Below are positions 8,379 to 16,721 of a stretch of DNA of 64,000 nucleotides, in pieces. The position numbers and the translations under genes were made by a program. The DNA is taken from the NCBI GenBank assembly GCA_964620595.1, contig CAZUHP010000008.1:28574-92573 (forward strand). The letters run 5' to 3'. The first letter of the stretch is position 1. Each line of letters opens with the position of its first letter. The notes beneath the pieces were generated by a model, which was not told where the DNA came from, searched no databases, and was given only the letters and a program-made list of their open reading frames with translations. The DNA comes from Desulfocarbo sp964620595. Lineage in GTDB: Bacteria; Desulfobacterota; Desulfarculia; Desulfarculales; Desulfarculaceae.

Positions 8379-10385
8379 ATGAAAAAAGGCCGCAACCTGC
8401 TCGAGCTACTGGCCGAGGGCCTGCACGGGCGATACCTGGCCCGGGTCAGCAAGCCGCCCAAGGCCAAGGCCCTGGCCCTTTTGGCGGTGGCGCTGGGAGA
8501 GACCTGGCGGCTGCTTCCCGCAAGGGACCGGAAACTCTGGCGGGGGACGCCGGCCGAACTGCTGGCCAAGCCCCAGGAATGGAAGCGGCGGCCAGGCCTG
8601 ACGGCGGCCTGGGGTCGGATCGAGAACCTGGCCGCTGCCTGTGGGCTGCTGCGCTGGGCCAAGGCCAAGGAGCCCACCCTGCTGCACAGCGCCGACCAGC
8701 CGAAGCTGCTCAAGCGGCTGGCAAGGGACCTGGGAAGCCTGCCGTCCCGGAGCAGAACCGAGATCACAAGGGCCGCGATCCATGTCCTGGTGGGCCGCAG
8801 CCCCCGCCGCAACGCTACCAAGGCAATCAAGGCTTTTATCAAGGAGGTAAGAGAAATGGGTGTGGAATACTCCATAGACCTGATGGCTATCCCCCGCAAG
8901 TGGGGCGATGCCGAGAAGAAGGCCTATGCAGAGGCGGTCTCCAAGGTCCTGGCGGAACACTGCAACCTACCCAGGTCCGGCAACGAGATCGCCCATGCCG
9001 CCATCACCGGCATGCTGCTCCAGGCCGAGGTGTTCGACTACGAAGACGACGATCCTTATCTCAGGCAAAAGGTCTGCGAATTCTACCTGGACCTGATCTC
9101 CCACCAGACCACCCTGTTCAACAACGGCGACACGGGCAAGAGAATCAGCCTGCTCAAGGTCTACGACTACATCGACGCCGCGCTCGCCAGGATACTGCCT
9201 CCTGGTGCGGGAAACAAAAAGCGCACCTCGCACCAGGCCCTGGCCGCGGTGGGCCGCTACGTGTTCAGCCGGCTGGACGACTACCCGGTGGGATCGGCCG
9301 GATTCCCCCTGTGCGTGGAGCGCGGCCTGGACAACTATGTCTCCCGGCCCAAGGGCTTCGAGTTCCTGGACCTGCCTGCCCTGACCGGCGACAAGGGCTC
9401 TGAGGACGAGATCGAAAAAGACAACATCGAGGCGGTGGCGGTCTGCTACCTGGCCTATCAGCTCGAGCAGGTGCGCCTGTTCGACACCGCCGACCGGCTG
9501 ACCGAGCTGTTCGTCAACGGCATGCTGCCGGTGGGGCTGGACGAGGGCGGCCGCGCCCTGGACCGCTACTACTGGGGAGCCACCCAGCGTCTGAACACCG
9601 CCGCCCGCCTGGGGCTCTACAGCCGGCTGTTCGGAGTGCCCGGCGGCGACGTCTCCTCCGAGGTGCGGCCCAACACCGAGTTCGAAACCCTGTGGATGCG
9701 TTTCCTGGCCAGTGTCTCCGAGTATCGCCGCCAGAAGCGGGAAGCCATGGGTGGCGTCTCCAGCACCGGCCGGGCCCGGCCGCTCTATTTGACCGACGAC
9801 TACGTGCGTAAGGCCGGCCGCGACCTGGCAGGCAACCTGTCGCTCTTCGGGTGGGCCGGCACCCACTACGCCGCCCGGCGCCTGAGCCGCCACATCAAGC
9901 AGGCCATCAACATGCTCAAGTCCCCCTCGGTGCTCAAGGCCTATGGCGTCAACAACATCTGGCAACTGATCGAGCAGGTGGCCAGCCGCGAGTTCGGCCA
10001 GGCGCCCAACGTGGTGCGCCACCGCACCATGGCCGAGGCCGGCCAGGCGGTGATGCACCTGCTGGCCAGCAAGCACACCGCCTGGAGCGCCGAGCTGGGC
10101 AAGCTCTTGTTCCCCGACCCCAGCCAGCCGCAGAAGCCCGCCCACTTCACCGAAGACGAGGAAGAGGCCCTGGCCCGCTGGGTGGAGTCCTGGCTGGCGG
10201 TGAACGGCATAAAGAGCGACGAGGTGCACGAGTATTCCCAGCCGGCCGAGACTCCCGCCGTCACCAGCCTCCCCTCCCACGGCGGCGCTGGCGGTGGCGA
10301 CTCCCTGGAGCAACTGCGGCAGATGGTGGCCGCCGGCCAGGCTCCCACCCTGGACCAGCTCAAGAGCATGCTGCCGGCCGCCTAG
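8379..10385 (+). CDS. Large helical protein of unknown function
   Basis: A 668-aa soluble protein, predicted mainly helical from its Leu/Ala heptad-like spacing, with no recognisable enzyme motif, signal peptide or membrane helix. The C-terminal half (about residues 355-560) is clearly related to the 290-aa protein at 12789. Shared blocks include LEQ-x(7)-AD/E-L, Y-x-RLFG/VFGLGPG and ARR-x-x(3)-QAI, together with the IWQLIEQV block matching MWDLLRRV. The last 40 residues hold a Gly-rich hinge followed by EQLRQMVAAGQAPTLDQLKS. The start at 8379 is chosen because GGGAGG lies 5 nt upstream; ATG 8376 overlaps the subtilase stop and is possible. I cannot assign a function. Confidence 0.75.
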   Translation: MKKGRNLLELLAEGLHGRYLARVSKPPKAKALALLAVALGETWRLLPARDRKLWRGTPAELLAKPQEWKRRPGLTAAWGRIENLAAACGLLRWAKAKEPTLLHSADQPKLLKRLARDLGSLPSRSRTEITRAAIHVLVGRSPRRNATKAIKAFIKEVREMGVEYSIDLMAIPRKWGDAEKKAYAEAVSKVLAEHCNLPRSGNEIAHAAITGMLLQAEVFDYEDDDPYLRQKVCEFYLDLISHQTTLFNNGDTGKRISLLKVYDYIDAALARILPPGAGNKKRTSHQALAAVGRYVFSRLDDYPVGSAGFPLCVERGLDNYVSRPKGFEFLDLPALTGDKGSEDEIEKDNIEAVAVCYLAYQLEQVRLFDTADRLTELFVNGMLPVGLDEGGRALDRYYWGATQRLNTAARLGLYSRLFGVPGGDVSSEVRPNTEFETLWMRFLASVSEYRRQKREAMGGVSSTGRARPLYLTDDYVRKAGRDLAGNLSLFGWAGTHYAARRLSRHIKQAINMLKSPSVLKAYGVNNIWQLIEQVASREFGQAPNVVRHRTMAEAGQAVMHLLASKHTAWSAELGKLLFPDPSQPQKPAHFTEDEEEALARWVESWLAVNGIKSDEVHEYSQPAETPAVTSLPSHGGAGGGDSLEQLRQMVAAGQAPTLDQLKSMLPAA

Positions 10386-10420
10386 CGGCCCCAACTCTCC
10401 GCCGTGGGAAGGAGCATTCA

Positions 10421-11509
10421 ATGTCAGAGCAAGCTCCGGCGTCCGCAAAGGCCAAGAGCCTGTTGCGTCACGCCTCGCAGCGGATGTCCACCGCCGATCC
10501 GGTGCCCACCCTGGGCCACGTGTTGGACGAGGCCCTGCCTCTGCCGGTGGGCTCGGAGCTGTACCAGAACCACCTGATGCTGGAGCCCACCTTCAGCGAG
10601 ACCTCGGCGCGCAACCTGAGCTTCCACATGGACACCGTGGATCCCCGAAGCGCCAACCCGGTGGACCGCATCATGTCGGCCACCGACACCATGCGCCGCA
10701 TGGTGCACCAGCACTTCGGGCCCCAGGCCCTGCGCTGGTTCGACAGCCGCTCGGAGAGCCAGCGCGCCGCCCGCCCCCTCTACTACGGGCGCGGCGCCTT
10801 TTTCGGCAGCGGCTTCGACCGCTACGGCCTGCGAGAGTCCATGGTCACCTACCAGTGGGGCAGCGACCTGATGGACGCCCTGCCCGGTCCCCTGTTCCGC
10901 ATGGCCCGCATCGCCCTGGAGACGGTGCCTGGCCTGCGGCCGGCCTTCAGCACCATCCGCTGCGGCCGTAGCGGAGGCAGCCAGCAACTCGCCTTCGAGG
11001 TGACCTCGGCGCTGCCCCTGTCCGGGCTGAAACCGCTCATGGACCGCCTGGGCCTGGGCCACCAGCACGCCAGCCTCTTGAGCACCACCGCCCTCATCCT
11101 GGGCTCCCGTTTCACCCTGCCGCCGGGTTCGGCCATGATCACCCTGCGGCCCACTCGCCTGGGAGTGGAGCTGCGGCTGGACGTGGACCTGGACGCGGTG
11201 CCGGACACTCCCACCCAGTTCTTCTCCCTGCTGCGCATGGCCCTGGGCGAACGCCCCCGCGGCCTGCGCGCCCTGCAGAACTGGCTCATCGCCATGACCC
11301 CCGAGCATTACGAGGGTCCCGGCGACCTGTCGGTGCTGTCGGTGAAGGTGCGGCCGGACATGCCCGCCCGCATCGCCTTGTTCCTGCGGCCGGCCGCCCT
11401 GCACACCTCCGGTGAAACCAGGCAGGCCGGCGGGGACGGCGAGGACCGGCCCGCCAGCCCGCCTCCGCCCCAGAACCAGGCCGCCGCGCCGGCCCAGTAT
11501 GCGGTGTAG
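10421..11509 (+). CDS. Unrecognised 362-aa operon protein
   Basis: Starts at the ATG after GGAAGGAG, 35 nt past the previous stop. The frame is open further left only as a shadow of the previous gene. The mid-region alternates hydrophobic strands (SAMITLRPTRLGVELRLDVD). The C-terminal part (GDLSVLSVKVRPDMPARIA, LFLRPA) is a strand-rich closing segment, followed by a Pro/Gln-rich disordered tail. There is no signal peptide. The ending faintly recalls ABBA-fold prenyltransferases, but I see no diagnostic residues and do not claim it. It is kept as a component of the operon with unknown role. Confidence 0.7.
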   Translation: MSEQAPASAKAKSLLRHASQRMSTADPVPTLGHVLDEALPLPVGSELYQNHLMLEPTFSETSARNLSFHMDTVDPRSANPVDRIMSATDTMRRMVHQHFGPQALRWFDSRSESQRAARPLYYGRGAFFGSGFDRYGLRESMVTYQWGSDLMDALPGPLFRMARIALETVPGLRPAFSTIRCGRSGGSQQLAFEVTSALPLSGLKPLMDRLGLGHQHASLLSTTALILGSRFTLPPGSAMITLRPTRLGVELRLDVDLDAVPDTPTQFFSLLRMALGERPRGLRALQNWLIAMTPEHYEGPGDLSVLSVKVRPDMPARIALFLRPAALHTSGETRQAGGDGEDRPASPPPPQNQAAAPAQYAV

Positions 11510-11533
11510 CGCCCAGGCCAAGGAGAAGGGACC

Positions 11534-12787
11534 ATGTCCAGCCAGAACCTAGACCCAGAGACCTTGGCCCTGGCCCGCCAGCAGGTACGCCGGATACTCA
11601 CCCGCAGCCCGGCCTACCGCCAGTTGCCCCCGGAAAAGCGCAAGGCCCTGGCCCACGACATGGTGAAGGTGGCGGCCTATATCGTGGACGGCGGCGGCGA
11701 GACCAAGGATGCGCCCCTGGCCGTGCAACTGGCCGGCGCCGCGCCCGCCCAACCGGTCAGGAGGCCGTCTTCACCTGCCACCGCCGGCCAGCAGATGGCC
11801 GGCCAGGGCGGCGCCGTGGCCGCCCAGGCGGGCAGGGACGCCTACACCGAGCTGGTGGCCAAGGTTGATTTCCCCTCCTTTGTATCAGGGCTTTTGGATG
11901 GGGTGTTCGATGCCGTGGTGGACAGTTCCATCAAGCAGATGGAGGCGTATTCCGAGCTGGTCAAGAACGTGGCCATGAGCGTGGACGAGTACATGAAGGA
12001 GAACATCACCGAGAACCAGGCCCGCGACTACCTGGTGCAGCGCTACCCGGACCACCTGGAGCTGGACCTGGAGGGTGACCAGCCCCGCGTCAAGCCCAAG
12101 GAAGGCATGGACGAGGACAACCTGCCGGACTTGTTTCAGGACCTGGGGCTGAACCTTTCCCTGGACTCGGCCGACAGCGAGGAGATCGAGGAGAAGCTGG
12201 TGCCGGCCGCCCGCCGGCGCATCGCCATGGACCGCCAGCAGCTTTTGGCCACCATGGTGATGATGGGCATCAACCGCCTGGTGGTCACCGACGGCCAGAT
12301 CAAGGCGTCTTGCCTCTTCGAGCTGGACACCACCGACATGGTGAGCCGGGAACGGACCATGGGCGGCGAATACACCAAGGACACCAGCGACACCACCACC
12401 CGCGAGGGCTCCGGCACCTGGGACTACTCGAGCGGAAGTGAATGGGACTGGGAGGGCGACGCCAGCGAGGGCAAGTCCAGTTGGCGGTACAGCGCCACCG
12501 GCAAGTGGCTCTCGGGCCGCACCTCCACCAAGAGCACCAAGTTCAAGGTCAGCACTTCCAGCACGGACCAGTCCGAGGCCAAGGTGCAGATGCACGCCAA
12601 CCTGGCCGGCAAGGTGCAGCTCAACTTCAAGAGCGAGACGTTCCCCCTGGAGCGCATGGTGGACATCCTGCAAGTCAACCAGGTGCAGGCCAAGGCGCCG
12701 GGCAGCCACCGGGGCGCCATGACCGGCGGCCCGACGCCGGCCGGCCCGGCCGCGCCCGTCCCGCCGCCGGCCGGGGCGCCGGCCTAG
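11534..12787 (+). CDS. P-family protein P2
   Basis: A 417-aa paralogue of P1, P3 and P4. Its N-terminal motif (RRILTRSPAYRQLPPEKRKA) is nearly identical in plan to P4. The conserved core is present: FPSFVSGLLDGVFDAVVD, VDEYMKENI, LVPAARRRIAMDRQQLLATM and MMGINRLVVTDGQI. The loop after FELDTTD is expanded by about 60 residues into a Ser/Thr/Gly/Trp/Asp-rich segment (about 275-345), then returns to the family's strand block LAGKVQLNFKSETFPLERM. The C terminus is Pro/Ala/Gly-rich. The ribosome-binding site is AAGGAGAAGGG. Loop expansion in one member suggests specialised surfaces in a hetero-assembly. Confidence 0.75.
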   Translation: MSSQNLDPETLALARQQVRRILTRSPAYRQLPPEKRKALAHDMVKVAAYIVDGGGETKDAPLAVQLAGAAPAQPVRRPSSPATAGQQMAGQGGAVAAQAGRDAYTELVAKVDFPSFVSGLLDGVFDAVVDSSIKQMEAYSELVKNVAMSVDEYMKENITENQARDYLVQRYPDHLELDLEGDQPRVKPKEGMDEDNLPDLFQDLGLNLSLDSADSEEIEEKLVPAARRRIAMDRQQLLATMVMMGINRLVVTDGQIKASCLFELDTTDMVSRERTMGGEYTKDTSDTTTREGSGTWDYSSGSEWDWEGDASEGKSSWRYSATGKWLSGRTSTKSTKFKVSTSSTDQSEAKVQMHANLAGKVQLNFKSETFPLERMVDILQVNQVQAKAPGSHRGAMTGGPTPAGPAAPVPPPAGAPA

Positions 12788-12788
12788 G

Positions 12789-13661
12789 ATGAGGCCAGTG
12801 GTGACACCTTTGCAGCACAGCCTGGCGTTGGCCGCCGGTGCCCTGGCCGACCAGGCGCCGGCGCAGGCCGGCAGCGCCCATGACCCCCTGGGGCTCAACC
12901 CGCCGCCCCTTTTGGACGACAGGGACAGCCTCAGCAGCGAGGCCCTGCGCGCGGCCGGTGCCCTGTACTTGCAGGCCGAGCTGGAGCAGACCGGGCTCAT
13001 CCTGGTGGCCGAAGCCCTGGTGGACCAGCGGCTCCGCCTGCCCCTGCGCGACCCCCAAGCCGCCGACAAGCTGGATACCTACCACCGGCTCCAGGCGGGC
13101 TTCTACGGCCAGCGCGAACGCAATCTCTTGTTCGCCCGCGTCTTCGGCCTGGGTCCGGGCGTGGGCGACGCAGCCCTGCGGAACGCCAACCGCGACTTCC
13201 AGGCCAGGCTGGCCCTGCTCTGCCTGGCCCTGGTGCGTGCCTGTCGGGGGCTGCGGCCCGGCCGCGGGCTTTGGCCGGCAGACCAGGCCGCCTTGCGCTC
13301 TGCCGCCCTGGGCCTGCTCTACAGCCTGTCTTCCCGGCTGTACGGCAACACCATAGCAGCCGCGCGCCGCATCCAGGACCAGCTTCAACGGGCAATAGAC
13401 ATTCTCAGCCACCCGGCGGTCACCCGCTGCTTCCGGGCGCGCGGCATGTGGGATCTCCTGCGCCGGGTGCTGGGCCAAAAGGGCCCTGACCTGGGACGCT
13501 ATGTGCAGCGCGGCCGCTCCGGCCAGCAGGTGTTCCTCTGGCTGGCCGAGAGCCTGGCGGACTTCCGCCGGCCCCAAGGGACGCCCACCCTCCAGCCCGA
13601 CTCCCCCGTGTTCCGCCATGCCGCCGCCTGGTTGCAGGCCAGCGGGCTGGAGGTGGCCTGA
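12789..13661 (+). CDS. Half-size paralogue of the 668-aa helical protein
   Basis: A 290-aa protein beginning one base after the P2 stop. It aligns with residues about 355-560 of the protein at 8379: LEQTGLILVAEALVD, LLFARVFGLGPG, and the run AAARRIQDQLQRAIDILSHP matching AARRLSRHIKQAINMLKSP, followed by MWDLLRRV. It lacks the N-terminal half of the larger protein. No membrane helix or signal peptide. Its stop overlaps the next start (TGATG). The ribosome-binding site is weak, in line with coupling to P2 translation. Function unknown; the pair may form a heteromer. Confidence 0.7.
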   Translation: MRPVVTPLQHSLALAAGALADQAPAQAGSAHDPLGLNPPPLLDDRDSLSSEALRAAGALYLQAELEQTGLILVAEALVDQRLRLPLRDPQAADKLDTYHRLQAGFYGQRERNLLFARVFGLGPGVGDAALRNANRDFQARLALLCLALVRACRGLRPGRGLWPADQAALRSAALGLLYSLSSRLYGNTIAAARRIQDQLQRAIDILSHPAVTRCFRARGMWDLLRRVLGQKGPDLGRYVQRGRSGQQVFLWLAESLADFRRPQGTPTLQPDSPVFRHAAAWLQASGLEVA

Positions 13662-15175
13662 TGCCGGCCCTGGCGGCACAGGCGGCCGAGCCGCGGCCCG
13701 CGTCTCCCTGGGAGGATGGCGGCCCTGGGGGCGGACAGGCGCAGGGGAACGGCCTGCCCGGGCCCTTTGCCGAGCCTCCTTCGCCCGGCGGCCTGCGCCC
13801 CTTGCCGGCCACCATGGAGCTGGTCCGTTCCCAGGTGGGTGCGCTCCTGGCCGCCAGCGGCGGGTTCCATGCCTTGCCACCGGCGGAGCAGGAGCGCCTG
13901 CGGCGGCACCTGGTCAAGATAGCGGCCTATGCCGCCGAGCTGGCCCGCGACGTATGGCACCAGGCCGATAAGCTGGGCCAGCGGCCGGTGGTCAAGACCA
14001 GCACCCAGTTGGAAGCGCCCCTGGTCCGGGCCCAGTCGGACGGGGATAATTTCCAGGCCAGCGCGGCCGGACGGGTGGCGCGCATCACCCAGCAGACGCT
14101 GAGGGCGGTGGCCTTCCCCACCTTTGTGTCGGATTTGATCAAGGGAACTTTCGAGGCTATCACCAACGCCACTATCGAGCAGCTACAGGCCTACACCGAG
14201 CTTCTGTCCAACGTGTCCAAGACCGTGGACCAGTTCATGGCCGACAACATCTCCGACAACCAGGCCCGGGACTGGCTGGCCCAGCGCTACCCTGAATACC
14301 TGGAGGTGACCACCAGCGGCGGCGCCCCCCGCCTGCGCCTGCGCCCCGGCGCGGATGACCGCCCGGCGCCCTCCTGGCGGCGCGACCTCAACCTCAGCCA
14401 GGATGTGGGGCTGGACCTGGAGGAGATCGAGCAGACCCTGGTGCCGGCCGCGCGGCGCAAGCTGGCCGAGGGACGCCTGCAGGTGCTCTCCACCATGGTC
14501 CTGATGGGTGTGAGCCGCCTGGTGGTGACCGCCGGCAAGATACGCGCCACCATGGGCTTTCATATCGACACCACCGACCGCCTGCACACCGAGCACGCCA
14601 CGGACTTCGACTTCCGCAGCGGCTTGAGCGCCAGCTATGGATTCGGACCCTGGCGGGCATCCGCTGCCATGAGCCTGGCCTACGTGCGCTCCACCCGCGC
14701 CCAGAGCGACCACGAACTCAATCTGGACACCGACCTCACCGGCGAGGTGGAGCTGCATTTCAAGAGCGACTACCTGCCCTTGCAGGCCTTTGCCGATTCG
14801 GCCGCCCTGAGCCGCATCCGGGGCAACACGCCGGTGCCGGGCCAGGCCGACCTGTTCGGCCAGATCGCCACCGGCGGCAGCGTGGGCCGCTACCAGTCTC
14901 CCCGCTCCCGGCGCAGCCAGCGCCAGGAGCCTGCCCTGCGCCGCCTGGGCGTGCTGCCCGATGCCCCCCAGGTGCCTCAAGCCTCCTCGCCCAGCGCCGG
15001 CAGTGGGAGCGGAGGGAGATCAGGCGGCGGGTCGGCCGGCAGAGGGAGCGGCGCCAGCGGGTCCGGCGGTGGCGGCAGCTCCAGCGGCGGCGGCTCCAGC
15101 GGCGGGTCTGGCAGCGGCTCCGGGGGCAGGCCGGCCAGTAGCGCCGGGGACGCCGGCAGGGGAGGGCGCTCGTGA
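13661..15175 (+). CDS. P-family protein P3 with long Gly/Ser-rich tail
   Basis: A 504-aa paralogue of P1, P2 and P4. An extra Pro/Gly-rich N-terminal extension (about 50 aa) precedes the family motif (ATMELVRSQVGALLAASGGF). The core is present: FPTFVSDLIKGTFEAITN, TVDQFMADNISDNQARDWLA, LVPAARRKLAEGRLQVLSTM and LTGEVELHFKSDYLPLQAFA. After residue about 430 comes a Gly/Ser repeat tail of some 70 aa (SGSGGGGSSSGGGSSGG), resembling a flexible tether. The start overlaps the previous stop by one base. Tail expansion distinguishes this member from P1, P2 and P4. Confidence 0.75.
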   Translation: MPALAAQAAEPRPASPWEDGGPGGGQAQGNGLPGPFAEPPSPGGLRPLPATMELVRSQVGALLAASGGFHALPPAEQERLRRHLVKIAAYAAELARDVWHQADKLGQRPVVKTSTQLEAPLVRAQSDGDNFQASAAGRVARITQQTLRAVAFPTFVSDLIKGTFEAITNATIEQLQAYTELLSNVSKTVDQFMADNISDNQARDWLAQRYPEYLEVTTSGGAPRLRLRPGADDRPAPSWRRDLNLSQDVGLDLEEIEQTLVPAARRKLAEGRLQVLSTMVLMGVSRLVVTAGKIRATMGFHIDTTDRLHTEHATDFDFRSGLSASYGFGPWRASAAMSLAYVRSTRAQSDHELNLDTDLTGEVELHFKSDYLPLQAFADSAALSRIRGNTPVPGQADLFGQIATGGSVGRYQSPRSRRSQRQEPALRRLGVLPDAPQVPQASSPSAGSGSGGRSGGGSAGRGSGASGSGGGGSSSGGGSSGGSGSGSGGRPASSAGDAGRGGRS

Positions 15176-15305
15176 GGTGGAGAGAACTACCAGCTGGAAG
15201 CAGGGCCAGGTGCTGGCTCGCTTTACTGCCGCCCCCTGGCCGGGGCATAAGCCCGAGAGGGACCGTGGCCCAGGAGAGCCACGCGAACCCAGGGAGGATA
15301 TGACC

Positions 15306-16568
15306 ATGTTGGAAACCCAGAACGCAGCCGTGCGGGAGGTGTTGCCGGGGCCCTATGCCCAGCCCGCCTCTGGTGACGAGGTACGCCCCAGCCCCGCGGT
15401 CATGAACCTGGCGCGCAGCCAGGTGGCGGCGATCCTGGAGGCCAGCCCGGCCTACCGCCAGATGCCTCCTGAACAGCGCCAGGAAATGTTCGACAACATG
15501 CTCAAGATCGCCGCCTACACCGGCGCCCTGGTGCAGGACGACTTCATCCAGTCGGGCAAACTGGGCCAGACCCCGGTGCTGATCCAGGAGCCGGTGGAGG
15601 AGGGAGCGCCGCCGGCCGAGGACGGCGAGGGGCGCCGGCCCCTGGCCAGGGCGGCGGAAGAAGGAGGGCCGGCGGCCGAGGAGTTCAGCCCCCGGGCCGC
15701 CTCCCAGGTGGCGGACATCACCAAGCAGACCTTGAACGCCATTGCCTTCCCCACCTTTGTGGCCGACCTGATCCAGGGAACTTTTCGAGCCATAGTGGAT
15801 GCGGCCATCGACCAGATGGAGGCCTATGCCGGCCTGTTGGCCAACGTGGCCAAGACCGTGGACCAGTTCATGGCCGAAAACATCACCGACAACCAGGCGC
15901 GGGATTTTTTGGCCACCAGCTACCCGGGGCATTTCCGGGTGGAGATCCAGGGCCAAAAGGCCCGGGTGCGCCTGCGCGAGAACGCCGACCAGTTGCCCCG
16001 CCCGGACTTCGAGGGGGCGCTGGGGCTTTCCGAGAAGGTGGAGTTGGACGACGACACCGTGGAAGAGGTGCTGGTGCCCGCCGCCCGGCGCCGGCTGGCC
16101 CAGCAGCGCCACCAGGTGCTTTCCACCATGGTGCTGATGGGCATCAACCGCATCGTGGTGACCAGCGGGCGCATCAAGGCCAAGATGGGCTTCCGCATCA
16201 ACACCCAGGACACCGCCACCGCCGAGAGCGCCTCCCAGTTCGATTGGAAGAACGAAACCACGGCCAGCTACGGCGGCGGCCTGTGGGGATGGCTCTCGGG
16301 GGGGCCCAGCGTGAAGATGAAGAACACGGTGGCCTATGTCAGCTCCACCAAGAAGAACAGCAGCGACGACCTGGACGTGAACGCCAGCCTGACCGGCGAG
16401 GTGGACCTCAAGTTCAAGAGCGACTATTTCCCCTTGGAGCGTTTCGCCGATTCCGAGGCCATCAACCTCATCAAGAGCAACACGGCCAATCCCCAGGCCA
16501 ACACGCCGGTGACCGGAACCGGCGGCGGACAGCAGCCTCAACAGCAGGCGCAGCAAGGGGCCAGCTAG
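15306..16568 (+). CDS. P-family protein P4
   Basis: A 420-aa paralogue. The N-terminal motif AAILEASPAYRQMPPEQRQ is shared with P2. The conserved core comprises FPTFVADLIQGTFRAIVD, TVDQFMAENITDNQARDFLA, LVPAARRRLAQQRHQVLSTM, MGINRIVVTSGRI and LTGEVDLKFKSDYFPLERFA. The variable loop (FDWKNETTASYGGGLWGWLS) is aromatic and Gly-rich. It ends in a Gln-rich tail. ATG 15306 follows GGGAGG by 8 nt. The 130-nt gap after P3 holds no supported gene. The frame is open leftwards but only as a shadow of the P3 Gly/Ser coding region. Confidence 0.75.
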   Translation: MLETQNAAVREVLPGPYAQPASGDEVRPSPAVMNLARSQVAAILEASPAYRQMPPEQRQEMFDNMLKIAAYTGALVQDDFIQSGKLGQTPVLIQEPVEEGAPPAEDGEGRRPLARAAEEGGPAAEEFSPRAASQVADITKQTLNAIAFPTFVADLIQGTFRAIVDAAIDQMEAYAGLLANVAKTVDQFMAENITDNQARDFLATSYPGHFRVEIQGQKARVRLRENADQLPRPDFEGALGLSEKVELDDDTVEEVLVPAARRRLAQQRHQVLSTMVLMGINRIVVTSGRIKAKMGFRINTQDTATAESASQFDWKNETTASYGGGLWGWLSGGPSVKMKNTVAYVSSTKKNSSDDLDVNASLTGEVDLKFKSDYFPLERFADSEAINLIKSNTANPQANTPVTGTGGGQQPQQQAQQGAS

Positions 16569-16721
16569 ACGGGGAGGAGAAGCCGGCAGGTGGACAGGCA
16601 AGAGTGACCCGGGCGCAGTCCCTTGGGGTCGGCGCCACGGCGCCGGCGCGAAACCAGGGGAACAAGCCCAGGGACAGCCGGCCGGACCCGGGGGGGCCGG
16701 CGGGTGGAAGGGAGCGATCAA

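Noticed and set aside
10421..11509. ABBA-type prenyltransferase
   Set aside because: The C-terminal strand pattern is only faintly similar and no substrate-binding residues could be identified.
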